Shown: positions 27,766 to 36,553, counted from the first letter of the stretch. The stretch: DNA of 64,000 bases from JAHFDS01 sp964593795 (GCA_964593795.1 CAZQJC010000200.1:1-64000); one strand, 5' to 3'. The notes: generated from the letters alone by a model not told the origin. Made by a program: numbers and translations.

Positions 27766-29175
27766 GTGGCGGCGTCTGGAGATGGCCAGCCCAGGCGTGG
27801 CCCGGAGCTGCAGCCTGGCCAGCGGGTCGGCAGCTATGTGATCCAGCGCCAGGTCGGTTCAGGTGGCTGGGGTGCCGTCTACCTCGCCGAGCAGCCGGCG
27901 ATCGGCCGCAAGGTCGCCGTCAAGGTGCTGCGCAAAGACCTCTCGGCCGACGACGACGCAGCCGCTCGCTTCTTCACCGAGGCGCGCGCGGCGAACTCGA
28001 TCCGCTCGGAGCACGTCGTGGAGGTACTCGACTTCGGCCGCACCGAGGACGGGCGGCCCTTCCTCATCATGGAGTGGCTCGAGGGGCAGAGCCTGGCCGA
28101 CCTGCTCAGACGAGAGGGCAAGCTCTCCACTCCGCGGGCGCTGCACTTCGCGAGGCAGGCGGCGCGCGCCCTCGCCGAGGCGCATCGCTCGGGGGTCATC
28201 CACCGCGATCTGAAGCCTGACAACCTGTTCCTGCAGGAGCGCGAGCGCGATCACGAGTACGTCAAGGTCCTCGATTTCGGCATCGCCAAGCTCATGCACC
28301 CCGAGGAGGTCACGCACCGCACCAGCACCGGACAGACCCTGGGCACGCCTTACTACATGAGCCCGGAGCAGTGCGAGGGCGCCCGGGCGCTCGACCAGCG
28401 CAGCGACATCTACTCGTTCGGCATCATCCTCTACGAGATCCTGACGGGGGTTCGTCCGTTCCGGGCGGAGGGCCTCGGCGCGGTGATCGTGCAGCAGATG
28501 CAGCAGGCGCCCGTGCCGCCGCGCCAGATCGAGGCGTCCATCCCGGTCTGGCTCGAGGCTGCCATCCTGCGCATGCTCGAAAAGGATCCCGCGCGCCGCC
28601 AGGCGAGCATGGACGTGGTGCTCGCGAGCCTCGCCCCGGGCGCGACGGACGACTTCGGCGCCGAGACCACGAGCGAGCGGCGACCGGCGATGCGCCCCCA
28701 GCGGCGGCCGGCCTCGTCACGCGAGATCGAGATCGCAGCGACACTTCCGGGTTCGGCGCCCGCGAGCCGGCCAACCACGGCGCAGGCCACGACCGCGGAG
28801 GTGGCCGCGACCCGCCCCCTGAGGGCGCGCAACGCGATCCTCGTGATCGCGGCCCTCGGCATCGGAGCTGCAGCCGTCGGCATCTGGCCGTCGGCCCGAC
28901 CGACCGCGATGGTCCCCGGCGCGCCCGAAGCCACCGCGGCGGCGCCCCAGGTTCGGGCGATCCCTGAGCCGCGCCTCCCTGCGCCCGCCGTCCCATCGCC
29001 GCCCGCATCGAACGCGCCGGACGCCGCGATCGCTGCCCCCGGCGCGAAGCGAGCGTCGGTCAAGAAGGAGCGCGGCCGGCTGAACCCTGCCCGTCCAAAG
29101 TCGTCGACTCAGGATCGCAACGCGCCCGCGCGGCGGCGGCTCGAGGACAAGCCCGATATCGTGATCGGAGACTGA
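27766..29175 (+). CDS. Ser/Thr protein kinase with C-terminal membrane anchor
   Basis: A 469-residue Hanks kinase: catalytic domain about 22-290 with VGSGGWGAVYLAE, VAVKVLRKDL, VIHRDLKPDNLF, VLDFGIAKL, GTPYYMSPEQCEG and DIYSFGIILYE. All catalytic residues are canonical. A low-complexity juxtamembrane region leads to one transmembrane helix (AILVIAALGIGAAAVGIW, about 355-373) and a Pro/Ala-rich then basic periplasmic tail. GTG 27766 is chosen from the distance to the Kelch gene. Operon: Kelch lipoprotein, kinase, TPR/membrane protein 2 bases later. Candidate phosphoprotein readers are the FHA proteins at 21.3-23.4 kb. Confidence 0.92.
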   Translation: MAASGDGQPRRGPELQPGQRVGSYVIQRQVGSGGWGAVYLAEQPAIGRKVAVKVLRKDLSADDDAAARFFTEARAANSIRSEHVVEVLDFGRTEDGRPFLIMEWLEGQSLADLLRREGKLSTPRALHFARQAARALAEAHRSGVIHRDLKPDNLFLQERERDHEYVKVLDFGIAKLMHPEEVTHRTSTGQTLGTPYYMSPEQCEGARALDQRSDIYSFGIILYEILTGVRPFRAEGLGAVIVQQMQQAPVPPRQIEASIPVWLEAAILRMLEKDPARRQASMDVVLASLAPGATDDFGAETTSERRPAMRPQRRPASSREIEIAATLPGSAPASRPTTAQATTAEVAATRPLRARNAILVIAALGIGAAAVGIWPSARPTAMVPGAPEATAAAPQVRAIPEPRLPAPAVPSPPASNAPDAAIAAPGAKRASVKKERGRLNPARPKSSTQDRNAPARRRLEDKPDIVIGD

Positions 29176-29177
29176 TC

Positions 29178-29843
29178 GTGCGCGCCTTGCTGCGAGCAGC
29201 AAGCATCGGCGCCCTGGTGCTATGCACGATCCTGGGAGCGTCCTCGGCAGGAGCCGCCGAGGACGACCTCTCCCGGGCCGTGGATCACTACAAGGCCCAG
29301 CGCTACGGGCCAGCCGCGGAGGGCTTCCTCCGAGAGCACGAGCGAACCGGCAAGCCGTGGCTGCTCTTCAACATCGCGGAGTGCTTCCGCGGCCTCTACA
29401 ACCAGACACTCGAACTGCCAGCGCTCTCCCGCGCGCGCGGGTACTACATGCGCTACCTCGACGCGGATCCACGGGGCAAGAAGGCGCAACAGGCGCGCGA
29501 GCAACTCGCAGAGGTCGAACAGGAGCTGCGTCGGAGAGGCCAGGATCCCGCTGCCGCCGTGGCGAACGCTGCGCCGAAGCCGGAGCCGGCCGCGCCGCAG
29601 GCTGCCCCGAAGCTCGGACCGCCGCCTGCGCTGCGCCCCCCGGATGCTCGACCCGCTCCCGCGCTCTTGCCCCCGGCGAGCACCCTCTCCGAGGACGTGC
29701 CCGTCTATCGTCGAACCTGGTTCTGGGTGGCCGGGGGCGCGGTGCTCGCGGGAGCCGCGACGACCCTCTGGCTCGTGACTCGCCCCGCGCGTGTGGACGC
29801 TCCCGGCCCCGGTGAATTCCCCGCGATGCCCTTCGAGCGCTGA
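29178..29843 (+). CDS. Exported TPR-like protein with membrane anchor
   Basis: A 221-residue protein with signal peptide (LVLCTILGASSAGA), a TPR-like helical region about 28-110 (RAVDHYKAQRYGPAAEGFLREH, LLFNIAECFRGL, ARGYYMRYLDADPRGKKAQQAREQLAEVE), a Pro/Ala-rich spacer and a C-terminal transmembrane helix (WFWVAGGAVLAGAATTLWLV). This is a common Myxococcota architecture in kinase neighbourhoods. GTG 29178 starts 2 bases after the kinase stop. Likely an envelope partner of the kinase; the role is inferred from context alone. A short gap (29844-30057) follows. Confidence 0.7.
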   Translation: MRALLRAASIGALVLCTILGASSAGAAEDDLSRAVDHYKAQRYGPAAEGFLREHERTGKPWLLFNIAECFRGLYNQTLELPALSRARGYYMRYLDADPRGKKAQQAREQLAEVEQELRRRGQDPAAAVANAAPKPEPAAPQAAPKLGPPPALRPPDARPAPALLPPASTLSEDVPVYRRTWFWVAGGAVLAGAATTLWLVTRPARVDAPGPGEFPAMPFER

Positions 29844-30057
29844 AGCTCCGCATGTCCATGTCCGCTCGCGCCGTTCCTCGCCGAAGGGGCCCCGCGCTCG
29901 CCGCCAACAAGCCCCATCCGAGCCTCCGCCGCCCCGCATGCCCAACAGGGACCATGCGGTGCGGCGCGCAAAGGCGCCCGAGAGCGGCTCGCTCGGCGAG
30001 ACGAGCGGGGCGGAGGCCGCGCGCGTCGCGCCCGGCTGTAATAGACTGGAGCCTGCC

Positions 30058-30576
30058 GTGACTCGAAGAACGCAGCCGGTGCGAAGGTCCAGGGTGGTTC
30101 GGCAGCCGAGCAGCTGCGTCTTCGACGTGGAACCTGCCGGCGACGACGGAACCGTTCGGCTGTCGGTTGCTGGCTGCGTGGACGAGCGGGCCAACTTCGA
30201 GTCCCTGATCCCCCGCATCGGATCGGTCGACTTGCTGGTCGATCTGGCGAGTGTGGAGGCCATGAACTCGACGGGGATCAGTCGGTGGATCCTGTTCCTC
30301 GAGGAGATCACCCGCGCGCCCGGTCGCCGCGTCGTGCTTGCCCGCTGCTCCTTCCACGGATTCGTCATGCCCGCCACCATGATCACGAGCATGACGACCG
30401 GTGCGCACGTCGAGTCACTCCAGCTTCCCTACGGCTGTGACTGTTCGGAGGAGCTGGCGCTGGTGGCATCGCTCGCCGACCTCGGTAGGACGAAGGTGTG
30501 CAGCCTTTGCGGATGCCGCCGCACACTTGCCGTCGCGCGCGAGTTGATCGAGCCCTTGCTCGGCGAGCTCGCGTAG
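30058..30576 (+). CDS. STAS-like domain protein with C-terminal zinc ribbon
   Basis: A 172-residue protein. A STAS-like fold at about 22-115 (TVRLSVAGCVDERANFESLI, VDLLVDLASVEAMNSTGISRWILFLEE) has the DLxxVxxxNSTG pattern of anti-sigma antagonist-type domains, with Asn-Ser at the usual phosphorylation position. The C-terminus carries CDC and CSLCGC, a likely zinc ribbon. The same STAS plus ribbon pairing ends the REC-PilZ-STAS protein at 13624-14655, so this is a paralogous module. GTG 30058 is chosen by domain length. Confidence 0.65.
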   Translation: MTRRTQPVRRSRVVRQPSSCVFDVEPAGDDGTVRLSVAGCVDERANFESLIPRIGSVDLLVDLASVEAMNSTGISRWILFLEEITRAPGRRVVLARCSFHGFVMPATMITSMTTGAHVESLQLPYGCDCSEELALVASLADLGRTKVCSLCGCRRTLAVARELIEPLLGELA

Positions 30577-30971
30577 GGCGAAGAGCCTTCAGCCGCGGAC
30601 GGGGCACAGGCCATCGACGTACGCCATCCCGCAGACCTGCCCGAAGAGCCGCGCCGGCACGCTCTACCAGTCGGCGCTGGACAGCCTGCTTCCGCAATCT
30701 GACGAAAATCTGACGAACTGCCGGAGGTCGCGGCTGGGTCAGCCGCCACACCCGGCGCGTGGCGCGCCCGCCGGGGAGGGCATAGAAACCCATCATGAAG
30801 GGGCCGAGGGAGGCAGGCCCCAGGCGCGAACGTGGACCTGAGCAGCAGCGCCGCGACGACAACGCTCGCACGGGCTCATGCCCCTCCACCAGCGTCGCCG
30901 TGCGCAACACTGGCGGCACCCCATGTTCGGACCGGCCCATGAGAAGATGGCCCGATGCACGGCGCCCGGCG
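30577..30971. other. Intergenic stretch with a relic of a GGDEF gene end
   Basis: No gene is visible. Bases 30578-30611 duplicate the 3' end of the GGDEF gene (32138-32171). The sequence gacgaaaatctgacgaactg near 30700 repeats tctgacgaa twice. The segment leads into the DctP gene. Confidence 0.5.
30578..30611 (+). repeat. 34-bp direct repeat, copy 1
   Basis: Identical to 32138-32171 except A30606 against G32166. Copy 1 follows the STAS gene stop directly; it encodes, on the minus strand, the last residues and stop of the GGDEF protein without the rest of the gene. The two copies bracket the DctP gene, which therefore looks like a later insertion or a duplication product. Confidence 0.85.
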
Positions 30972-32024
30972 ATGAGAGTGCACTCGGAGGCTGAGTTGGA
31001 TCGAGCTCGAGCCAGGCGGCTCGTCTCGGTCCTCGCGATCCTCGCGAGCGCGACATCGCTGCCAGGCGCCGCATCTGCGGAGGCACCCAGCGTCGCGCTG
31101 AGGATGGGTACCATGGCCCCGCAGGACTCACCCTACCTCGAGGGCTGCCACGCGATCGCCAGGCTGGCCCACAGGAACTGCAAGGGCGCCGTCGAGGTGC
31201 GGATCATGCCCGGCGGGATGATGGGCGACGAAGGACAGATGGTCGACTCGCTGCGCCGAGGCGGACTCGACATGTTCGCCGGTTCGGCCATCGCGGTCCA
31301 CCCGATCGTGCCAGAGCTTGCGGCGTTCGAGCTCCCCTTCCTGTTCCGAGATGGACGCGAGGTCGATGAGGTCATGGAGCGGCTCTGGCCTCTGCTGGCG
31401 AAGACGGTCGCCCAGCGTGGGTATCGGCTGATCGCGCACACGACCGTGGGATTCCGGCACCTCGGCAGCCAGATCCCGCTGCGCACGATGGCGGACCTAC
31501 GCGCCGTCCACATGCGCGCGCAGCCATCGCCGCTGCACACCCGTCTCTGGGAGCTCGCGGGGGTGCGCGCCACACCGATAGGACAGCTGTCCGTCGCCGA
31601 GGCTCTGGCCGCAAGGTCCGTGACGGCCTTCGATTCCGCCCTCACGTGGGTGTTTGCGGCCGGCTGGCACCTCCACATCAAGGAGCTCACTCAGTCGCGA
31701 CACATGTACCAGCCCGGCATCATGCTCATGACCGAGCAGGCCTGGCAGCGCATCCCAGCGCGCCTCAGAGACAACCTCTTCGACGGACACCTCGCGGTGA
31801 GCCGAGCGAACATTCAGCGAATCCGTGCCGTCGAGCGCGACCTTCTCGAGGCACTGCCCGGCATGGGCGTCCACGTGAGCGAGATGCCGAGGGAGCTCCG
31901 CGACGACTTCGCGCGGGCGACGAAGCCGCTCGAGGGGGAATGGCGAGACAAGGCCTCGCCGGCCGGGCGACGTCTGCTCGATGCGATCAAGAAGGAAATC
32001 GCGCGCCTGCGACAGCAGGGCTAG
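30972..32024 (+). CDS. Orphan TRAP transporter substrate-binding protein
   Basis: A 350-residue periplasmic DctP-family binding protein. Basic N-terminus and hydrophobic core (RRLVSVLAILASATSLPGAASA) give a signal peptide ending near residue 38. Family features: LRMGTMAPQDSPYLEG, VRIMPGGMMGDEGQMVDSL, PFLFRDGREVDEV, GFRHLGSQIPLRTMADLRAV, SALTWVFAAGWHLHIKELTQ. There are no DctQ/DctM permease genes in the window, and the gene sits among signalling genes, so it may present a ligand to a sensor rather than feed transport; that is inference. A truncated paralogue lies at 16380-16835. ATG 30972 fits the signal peptide. Confidence 0.85.
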   Translation: MRVHSEAELDRARARRLVSVLAILASATSLPGAASAEAPSVALRMGTMAPQDSPYLEGCHAIARLAHRNCKGAVEVRIMPGGMMGDEGQMVDSLRRGGLDMFAGSAIAVHPIVPELAAFELPFLFRDGREVDEVMERLWPLLAKTVAQRGYRLIAHTTVGFRHLGSQIPLRTMADLRAVHMRAQPSPLHTRLWELAGVRATPIGQLSVAEALAARSVTAFDSALTWVFAAGWHLHIKELTQSRHMYQPGIMLMTEQAWQRIPARLRDNLFDGHLAVSRANIQRIRAVERDLLEALPGMGVHVSEMPRELRDDFARATKPLEGEWRDKASPAGRRLLDAIKKEIARLRQQG

Positions 32025-32137
32025 CCGCGAGGGGAAGCAAGTGCCTGCAGCGTCGTAGTGCTGCTCGATGCGCGCTGGATGCGGACCCTATCCCGGGATC
32101 GACCCGCGTGCTCCCGTCCTTCGGCGCGCTGACGGCC

Positions 32138-32171
32138 GCGAAGAGCCTTCAGCCGCGGACGGGGCGCAGGC
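32138..32171 (+). repeat. 34-bp direct repeat, copy 2
   Basis: This copy is the native one: it covers the stop codon and last codons of the GGDEF gene plus 11 bases downstream. See copy 1 at 30578-30611. Confidence 0.85.
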
Positions 32172-34176
32172 TCGAGGTCACGACGGAGCGATCGCGGCCA
32201 TCGTCCTTGGCGGCATAGAGCGCGCGGTCCGCGGCCACGAGCAGGGCCTCGGGTGAGCTCGCATCGATCGGATAGAGCGCGATCCCGGCGGAGAGCGTCA
32301 CGGAGAAGCCCCGCCCCCCGAAGGCCCAGGTGCGGCGGGCGAACGCCTGGCGCAAGCGGTCTACGAGCATCTGACAGGTGCGCTCGTCGACGTCGCGCAT
32401 CATCACCACGAACTCCTCTCCACCGTAGCGGCAGCAGATGTCGGTGCGGCGCAGGCGCGAGACGAGCTCGCCCGCCAGCTCCCGCAGCACCGTGTCGCCC
32501 GCCGAGTGACCGAAGCGATCGTTGACGCGCTTGAAGTGATCGACGTCGAAGAGCACGACCGCGAGGCTCGAGCCTGACCGCTCGGCGACGGCGAGCTCTC
32601 GCGGCAGGTGCTGGTCCAGGTAGCGACGGTTGAACAGGCCCGTGAGCGCATCCCGGCTCGCGAGCGCGCGGATTCGCTCGCTCCGTTCGAGGCGCGAGAC
32701 CACGCGTGCCACGAGCTCCTCCTTGACGAGCGGCAGCGCCAGGTAGTCATCTGCGCCCGCGCGGAACAGGTCGACGCGCTCGTTGGGCTCGAGGCCCAGC
32801 GCCAGCACGACCAACGGGAGATCGTCGAAACGCGCGTCGGCCCGCAGGAGGCGACAGAGAGGCTCTCCGCCGAGCGCGTCTGCGGTCGCGGACAGCAAGA
32901 CGAGATCCGGCAGCTCCCGCAGCAGCAGCTCGACGAGCCGAGTCGAGTCCGTGCACGTGACCACCTCGACCGAGTGCTCGGACAGCTCGCCCGCGAGGTC
33001 GGCCCCGAGCGTGGCGTCGCCGAACAGCAACACCTTGCGAGAGCCGTGGCGCGGCCGACCGAGGAGGCGAGCGGCCGCGCCCACGAGGTCGGACAGGCGC
33101 ACGGGCTTTGGCAGGTAGGCGTCTGCGCCGGCCTCGACGCTGCCCATCCGGTTGGCCAGCGACTCGTCGCCCGAGATGGTCACGATCGGCAGCCCATCAC
33201 CGCCCGGGCTCCTGCGCAGGCGGCGTATGACGTCGTGGCCGCTGTCCTCCCCGAGATGGACGTCGACGAAGACGCAGTCGGGGCGAGCCGCCTCGATGGC
33301 CGCGCGAGCGTCCTCCTCGGTGGCGAAGCAGGAGAGATGGACGCCGCTGCGCTGGGCCTCGAGCTCGAGGCGCCGGCGCAGGTCGTCGTCGTCGTCGATG
33401 AGCAGCAGCCGCTCTCGGACCACCGGGCTCGCACCGGTCTCTGGGCGCAGCAGGCTCGAGCCAGGCGGCCTCGAGGGGCCCCGGAGCTCGTGCGCGATCT
33501 GGTCGAGCAGCGCGCGCGCCTCGGCGAGCGCTGCGGGCTCGAGGCGCGGCGTACCCTCGCACGTCGCCTCGAGCCTGGCTGCGAGCTCACCGGCGCGCGG
33601 GAAGCCATAGGAGCCCGCGGTGCCGGCGAGCCGGTGCGCGAGTCGCGCGAGCTCGCCCGGACCGACCGTGGGCACGTCGGCCTTGTCGAGCGCCTCGTAG
33701 AGCGCCGCGACCTTCGAGGGCGCGTTCGCCAGGTAGTCTGCCTGCAGCTCGACCATCGCCTGCGCGAAGTCCGTGCCCCCGGTGAGGGCCCGTGCGGCGC
33801 GCTGCGCCACCGCGCGCTGGATCTTGGCCGCCAGCACGCGCGGATCGATGGGCTTGGCGAGCACGAGCTCCACACCGAGGCTGGACAGGGACTGGGCCGT
33901 TTCTCCCCGCGCGGCGTACGCCGAGAGGTACACGAGCACGGTGGCCTCGAGCGCGGGGAGCGCGCGCAGGCTCCGGCAGACCTCCACGCCCGAGGTCCCG
34001 GGCATGACACCGTCGACCACGATCGCGTCCGGCGACTGCACGCGCGCGGCCGAGATCCCGGTCGGGCCGTCGAAGGCAGACGAGGCCGTCATGCCTACCT
34101 GGTCGAGGCCGAGCTGGAACACCCGGTGGAAGTCGGGATCGTCGTCGATCAGCAGGACGCGGAGTCGCTTGGTCAT
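32149..34176 (-). CDS. REC-Hpt-REC-REC-GGDEF diguanylate cyclase
   Basis: A 675-residue response regulator that makes c-di-GMP. Receiver 1 (LLIDDDPDF, IVVDGVMPG, LAKPID) at 5-120; Hpt at about 135-225 with phospho-His in HRLAGTAGSYGF; receiver 2 (LLIDDDDDL, VFVDVHLGE, LPKPVR) at 255-370; receiver 3 at about 380-495 is degenerate, with Ser/Ala where the acceptor Asp should be (LVLLSATADAL); GGDEF at about 510-665 with FDVDHFKRVND, YGGEEF and an upstream RRTD matching the inhibitory I-site. A phosphorelay can thus end inside one protein. ATG overlaps the stop of the REC-PATAN gene (ATGA); third gene of the kinase operon. Confidence 0.94.
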   Translation of the reverse strand: MTKRLRVLLIDDDPDFHRVFQLGLDQVGMTASSAFDGPTGISAARVQSPDAIVVDGVMPGTSGVEVCRSLRALPALEATVLVYLSAYAARGETAQSLSSLGVELVLAKPIDPRVLAAKIQRAVAQRAARALTGGTDFAQAMVELQADYLANAPSKVAALYEALDKADVPTVGPGELARLAHRLAGTAGSYGFPRAGELAARLEATCEGTPRLEPAALAEARALLDQIAHELRGPSRPPGSSLLRPETGASPVVRERLLLIDDDDDLRRRLELEAQRSGVHLSCFATEEDARAAIEAARPDCVFVDVHLGEDSGHDVIRRLRRSPGGDGLPIVTISGDESLANRMGSVEAGADAYLPKPVRLSDLVGAAARLLGRPRHGSRKVLLFGDATLGADLAGELSEHSVEVVTCTDSTRLVELLLRELPDLVLLSATADALGGEPLCRLLRADARFDDLPLVVLALGLEPNERVDLFRAGADDYLALPLVKEELVARVVSRLERSERIRALASRDALTGLFNRRYLDQHLPRELAVAERSGSSLAVVLFDVDHFKRVNDRFGHSAGDTVLRELAGELVSRLRRTDICCRYGGEEFVVMMRDVDERTCQMLVDRLRQAFARRTWAFGGRGFSVTLSAGIALYPIDASSPEALLVAADRALYAAKDDGRDRSVVTSSLRPVRG

Positions 34177-35123
34177 ACGATCTCGAGGACACCCCTCTTG
34201 ACAGCCTGACCCAGCAACACGCGCGCGCGCAAGGTGCCGATCCCGAGGGCCTCGGCGAGCCTGCTCACGCGCTCGGGCTTCCGGGTCCGATCGTCGACGA
34301 AGGTGCGCCACGGCTCGGAGTCTGGGAACAGCGTCCGCGCGGCGGCTGGATCCTCGACCCGGATCGCGTCGTCGGCGCGCGGCGCGGCATCACCGAGCTG
34401 CGCTAGCTCGTCCTGGATCCAGGCCGCATCCATGAGCAGACCACCGACACGCATGCTCTTGCCGGTGGGTTCGATCGGTGCGCGCTCGAGCCTGAAGTCG
34501 CCGTCGGTGACGCCGAGCAGCAGGAGCGCCGCGTCCTCGTCCAGGTGCTCGCCAGCCTCCGCCGCGACGACCTGCCCGTCGCGGAAGGACAGGCGGCCCG
34601 ACACCTGCGGCCCCTGGATGACCAGCGTGCCCGACGTGTGACCGGCCTCGACCATCTGCACCAGATCCGCGAGCGGCATGAGGGACAGGCGTCCGCCGGC
34701 AGCGCCGCGCCGATCCGGCTCGGGATCATCCACGCTCGGCCCTGTGCTCCGTGCGAGCAGGTAGATGACGCGCGCGAGCAGCGCGTCATGGTCGATGGGC
34801 TTGGCGAGGTAGTCGGCCGCGCCGAGGCGCAGACCCTGGAGCTGATCGGCCGCACCGTGGCGGCGCGAGATGAAGACGAAGGGGACGCTCGCGAGCGATT
34901 CCGTGGCCACGAGCTGCCGGCGCAGCTCGAAGCCGGTCATCTTCGGCATGTCCACGTCGCACAGGATGAGGTCGGGCCGATGTGCTCGTGCCGCCGCGAG
35001 TCCCGCCGGGGCGCTCGTCTCGACCGCCACCTCGGTCACCACGCGGCGCAACAGGGTTCGCACGAGATAGGCGAAGTCAGGATCGTCGTCGATGACGAGG
35101 ATCCTCCGGGCCAGCGGTTCCAT
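34173..35123 (-). CDS. Receiver-PATAN (DUF4388) regulator
   Basis: A 316-residue protein. Receiver at about 7-125 (RRILVIDDDPDFAYL, LILCDVDMPKMTG, AADYLAKPID) with acceptor Asp; then a DUF4388/PATAN domain about 145-225 (GRLSLMPLADLVQMVEAGHTSGTLVI, GRLSFRDGQVVAAEAG); then a winged-helix-like C-terminus (RVSRLAEALGIGTLRARVLLGQAVKRGVLEIV). PATAN domains are partner-binding adaptors in gliding and phototaxis regulators such as PatA. Start and stop overlap both neighbours by a few bases, so the three proteins of this operon are made together. Confidence 0.88.
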   Translation of the reverse strand: MEPLARRILVIDDDPDFAYLVRTLLRRVVTEVAVETSAPAGLAAARAHRPDLILCDVDMPKMTGFELRRQLVATESLASVPFVFISRRHGAADQLQGLRLGAADYLAKPIDHDALLARVIYLLARSTGPSVDDPEPDRRGAAGGRLSLMPLADLVQMVEAGHTSGTLVIQGPQVSGRLSFRDGQVVAAEAGEHLDEDAALLLLGVTDGDFRLERAPIEPTGKSMRVGGLLMDAAWIQDELAQLGDAAPRADDAIRVEDPAAARTLFPDSEPWRTFVDDRTRKPERVSRLAEALGIGTLRARVLLGQAVKRGVLEIV

Positions 35124-36553
35124 CACTCCACACCTTTCTCCAGCGCGGCGGAGAAGAGCCGCATCACCACCTTCGGATCGAGCGGCTTGTTCAGGAACCC
35201 GAAGGCCCCTAGCCGAAGCAGGATACTTTGCTCGCTCTCCCCTGCCCGGGCGGAGACGATGATCGCCGGTGTGCTCACGGTCGCCTTGCCGCCGCGCATC
35301 GCGGCCAGCACCTCGAGCCCGTTGCAGGCCGGCATGTCCACATCCAGGAACGCGAGCGTCGGAGGCTGCTCCTCGATGAGCCGCAGCGCGATGCCTCCGT
35401 CGGCCGCGAACCTGATCTCCAGATGGGGAGCGATCTGCTCGATGCAGAGGCCAAGGAGCCGCCGCACGTCGGGATCGTCGTCGGCAACCAGCACGTAGTC
35501 GGGCGTCGCGACCTCCGGCCGCCGAGGGCTGACACGAAGCGCCGCGCGCAGGCCCTGCCGCAGCTCGGACATGCTGCGGAGCCGCTTCCTGCGATCGGTA
35601 GACAGCGCGCGCGCAAGGAGCGCGTCGAAGGATGTGAGCTCGGGCCGCAGGCTCGATATCGGCGGGACCGTTCGGCGGGACGGGCTCGCGATCGCAGCGG
35701 CGGTGGCCCAGGGAAATGGCGGCCGCCCTGACAGTGCGTGGTAGGCGGTCGCGGCGAGGCTGAAGACGTCCCAGGCCGCGTGTGGCGGCTCCGACCCGTC
35801 GAGTTGCTCAGGCGGCGAGTACCCGACCGAGCCGCCTCCCGAGTAGCCCATGAGCTCGCGCGCGGGCGCGGCGCCGGCGCCCCTCGCGAGCCCCGCGTCC
35901 GCGACGAGGGTCTGCCCGTCCGAGGACCGGATGAGGAGATTCGACGGCTTGACGTCGCAGTGGACGACGCCGGCCCGGTGGAGGGCCTCGAGGCCGGAAG
36001 CGGCCTCGTCGAGGATGCGAACGACGGCTCCAAGGCCGAGCGTCTCGCCCTCTATGGCGGCTGCGAGATCGGTGCCGATCACGAGCTCGGTCACGAAGAA
36101 GGGCCGGGCCTCGTGCTCGCCGAAGTGGAAGACGGGGAGCACACACGGGTGCCTCACCGCAGCCAGCGTGCGGGCCTCCTGGACGAAGCGGCTCCGCAGC
36201 GCCGGGTCGGCCAGGATCTCGCGGTGCAGGCACTTGATGGCGACGCGCCGCCCGAGCGCCACGTCGAGGCATTCGAACACCTGGCCCATCCCGCCCTGGC
36301 CGAGCGGGCGGATCACCTGGTAGGCCGCACCGAACAGCGCGCTCGGCGCGGGCTCGCTCGGCGGGGCCGGCGTGGGCGCGCGAGGCAGGCGGTGGGAAGT
36401 GCCGAACAAGGCCACCGGGCCCGCGATGGTGCGCATCGCCGCCACGTCACCCACCTTGAACAGGGTCTGTGACGTGGCGAGCGTTCCGAGGCAGCCGTCG
36501 CAGAAGCGCGCCGGCGAGCTGATGGACGCCTCGCAGAGCGAGCACTGGCTCAT
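35123..36553 (-). CDS. Ser/Thr kinase fused to a receiver domain
   Basis: A 476-residue protein. Zinc ribbon at the N-terminus (CSLCEASIS, CDGCLG); Hanks kinase about 78-335 (GQGGMGQVFECLD, VAIKCLHREIL, VVHCDVKPSNLL, SVGYSPPEQLDG); receiver at about 350-470 (LVADDDPDVRRLL, LAFLDVDMPACNG, FLNKPLD). Two kinase motifs deviate: HRD is HCD and DFG is DAG, while the catalytic and metal Asp remain, so activity is likely but may be tuned by receiver phosphorylation. First gene of the operon leading to REC-PATAN and the GGDEF protein, it joins Ser/Thr and His-Asp signalling with c-di-GMP. Confidence 0.9.
   Translation of the reverse strand: MSQCSLCEASISSPARFCDGCLGTLATSQTLFKVGDVAAMRTIAGPVALFGTSHRLPRAPTPAPPSEPAPSALFGAAYQVIRPLGQGGMGQVFECLDVALGRRVAIKCLHREILADPALRSRFVQEARTLAAVRHPCVLPVFHFGEHEARPFFVTELVIGTDLAAAIEGETLGLGAVVRILDEAASGLEALHRAGVVHCDVKPSNLLIRSSDGQTLVADAGLARGAGAAPARELMGYSGGGSVGYSPPEQLDGSEPPHAAWDVFSLAATAYHALSGRPPFPWATAAAIASPSRRTVPPISSLRPELTSFDALLARALSTDRRKRLRSMSELRQGLRAALRVSPRRPEVATPDYVLVADDDPDVRRLLGLCIEQIAPHLEIRFAADGGIALRLIEEQPPTLAFLDVDMPACNGLEVLAAMRGGKATVSTPAIIVSARAGESEQSILLRLGAFGFLNKPLDPKVVMRLFSAALEKGVE

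Noticed and set aside
29791..30057. Upstream extension of the STAS protein
   Set aside because: Overlaps the preceding gene in another frame and has no conserved content; GTG 30058 fits the domain.
16380..32024. A TRAP transport operon
   Set aside because: Only binding proteins are present, one of them truncated; no DctQ or DctM.
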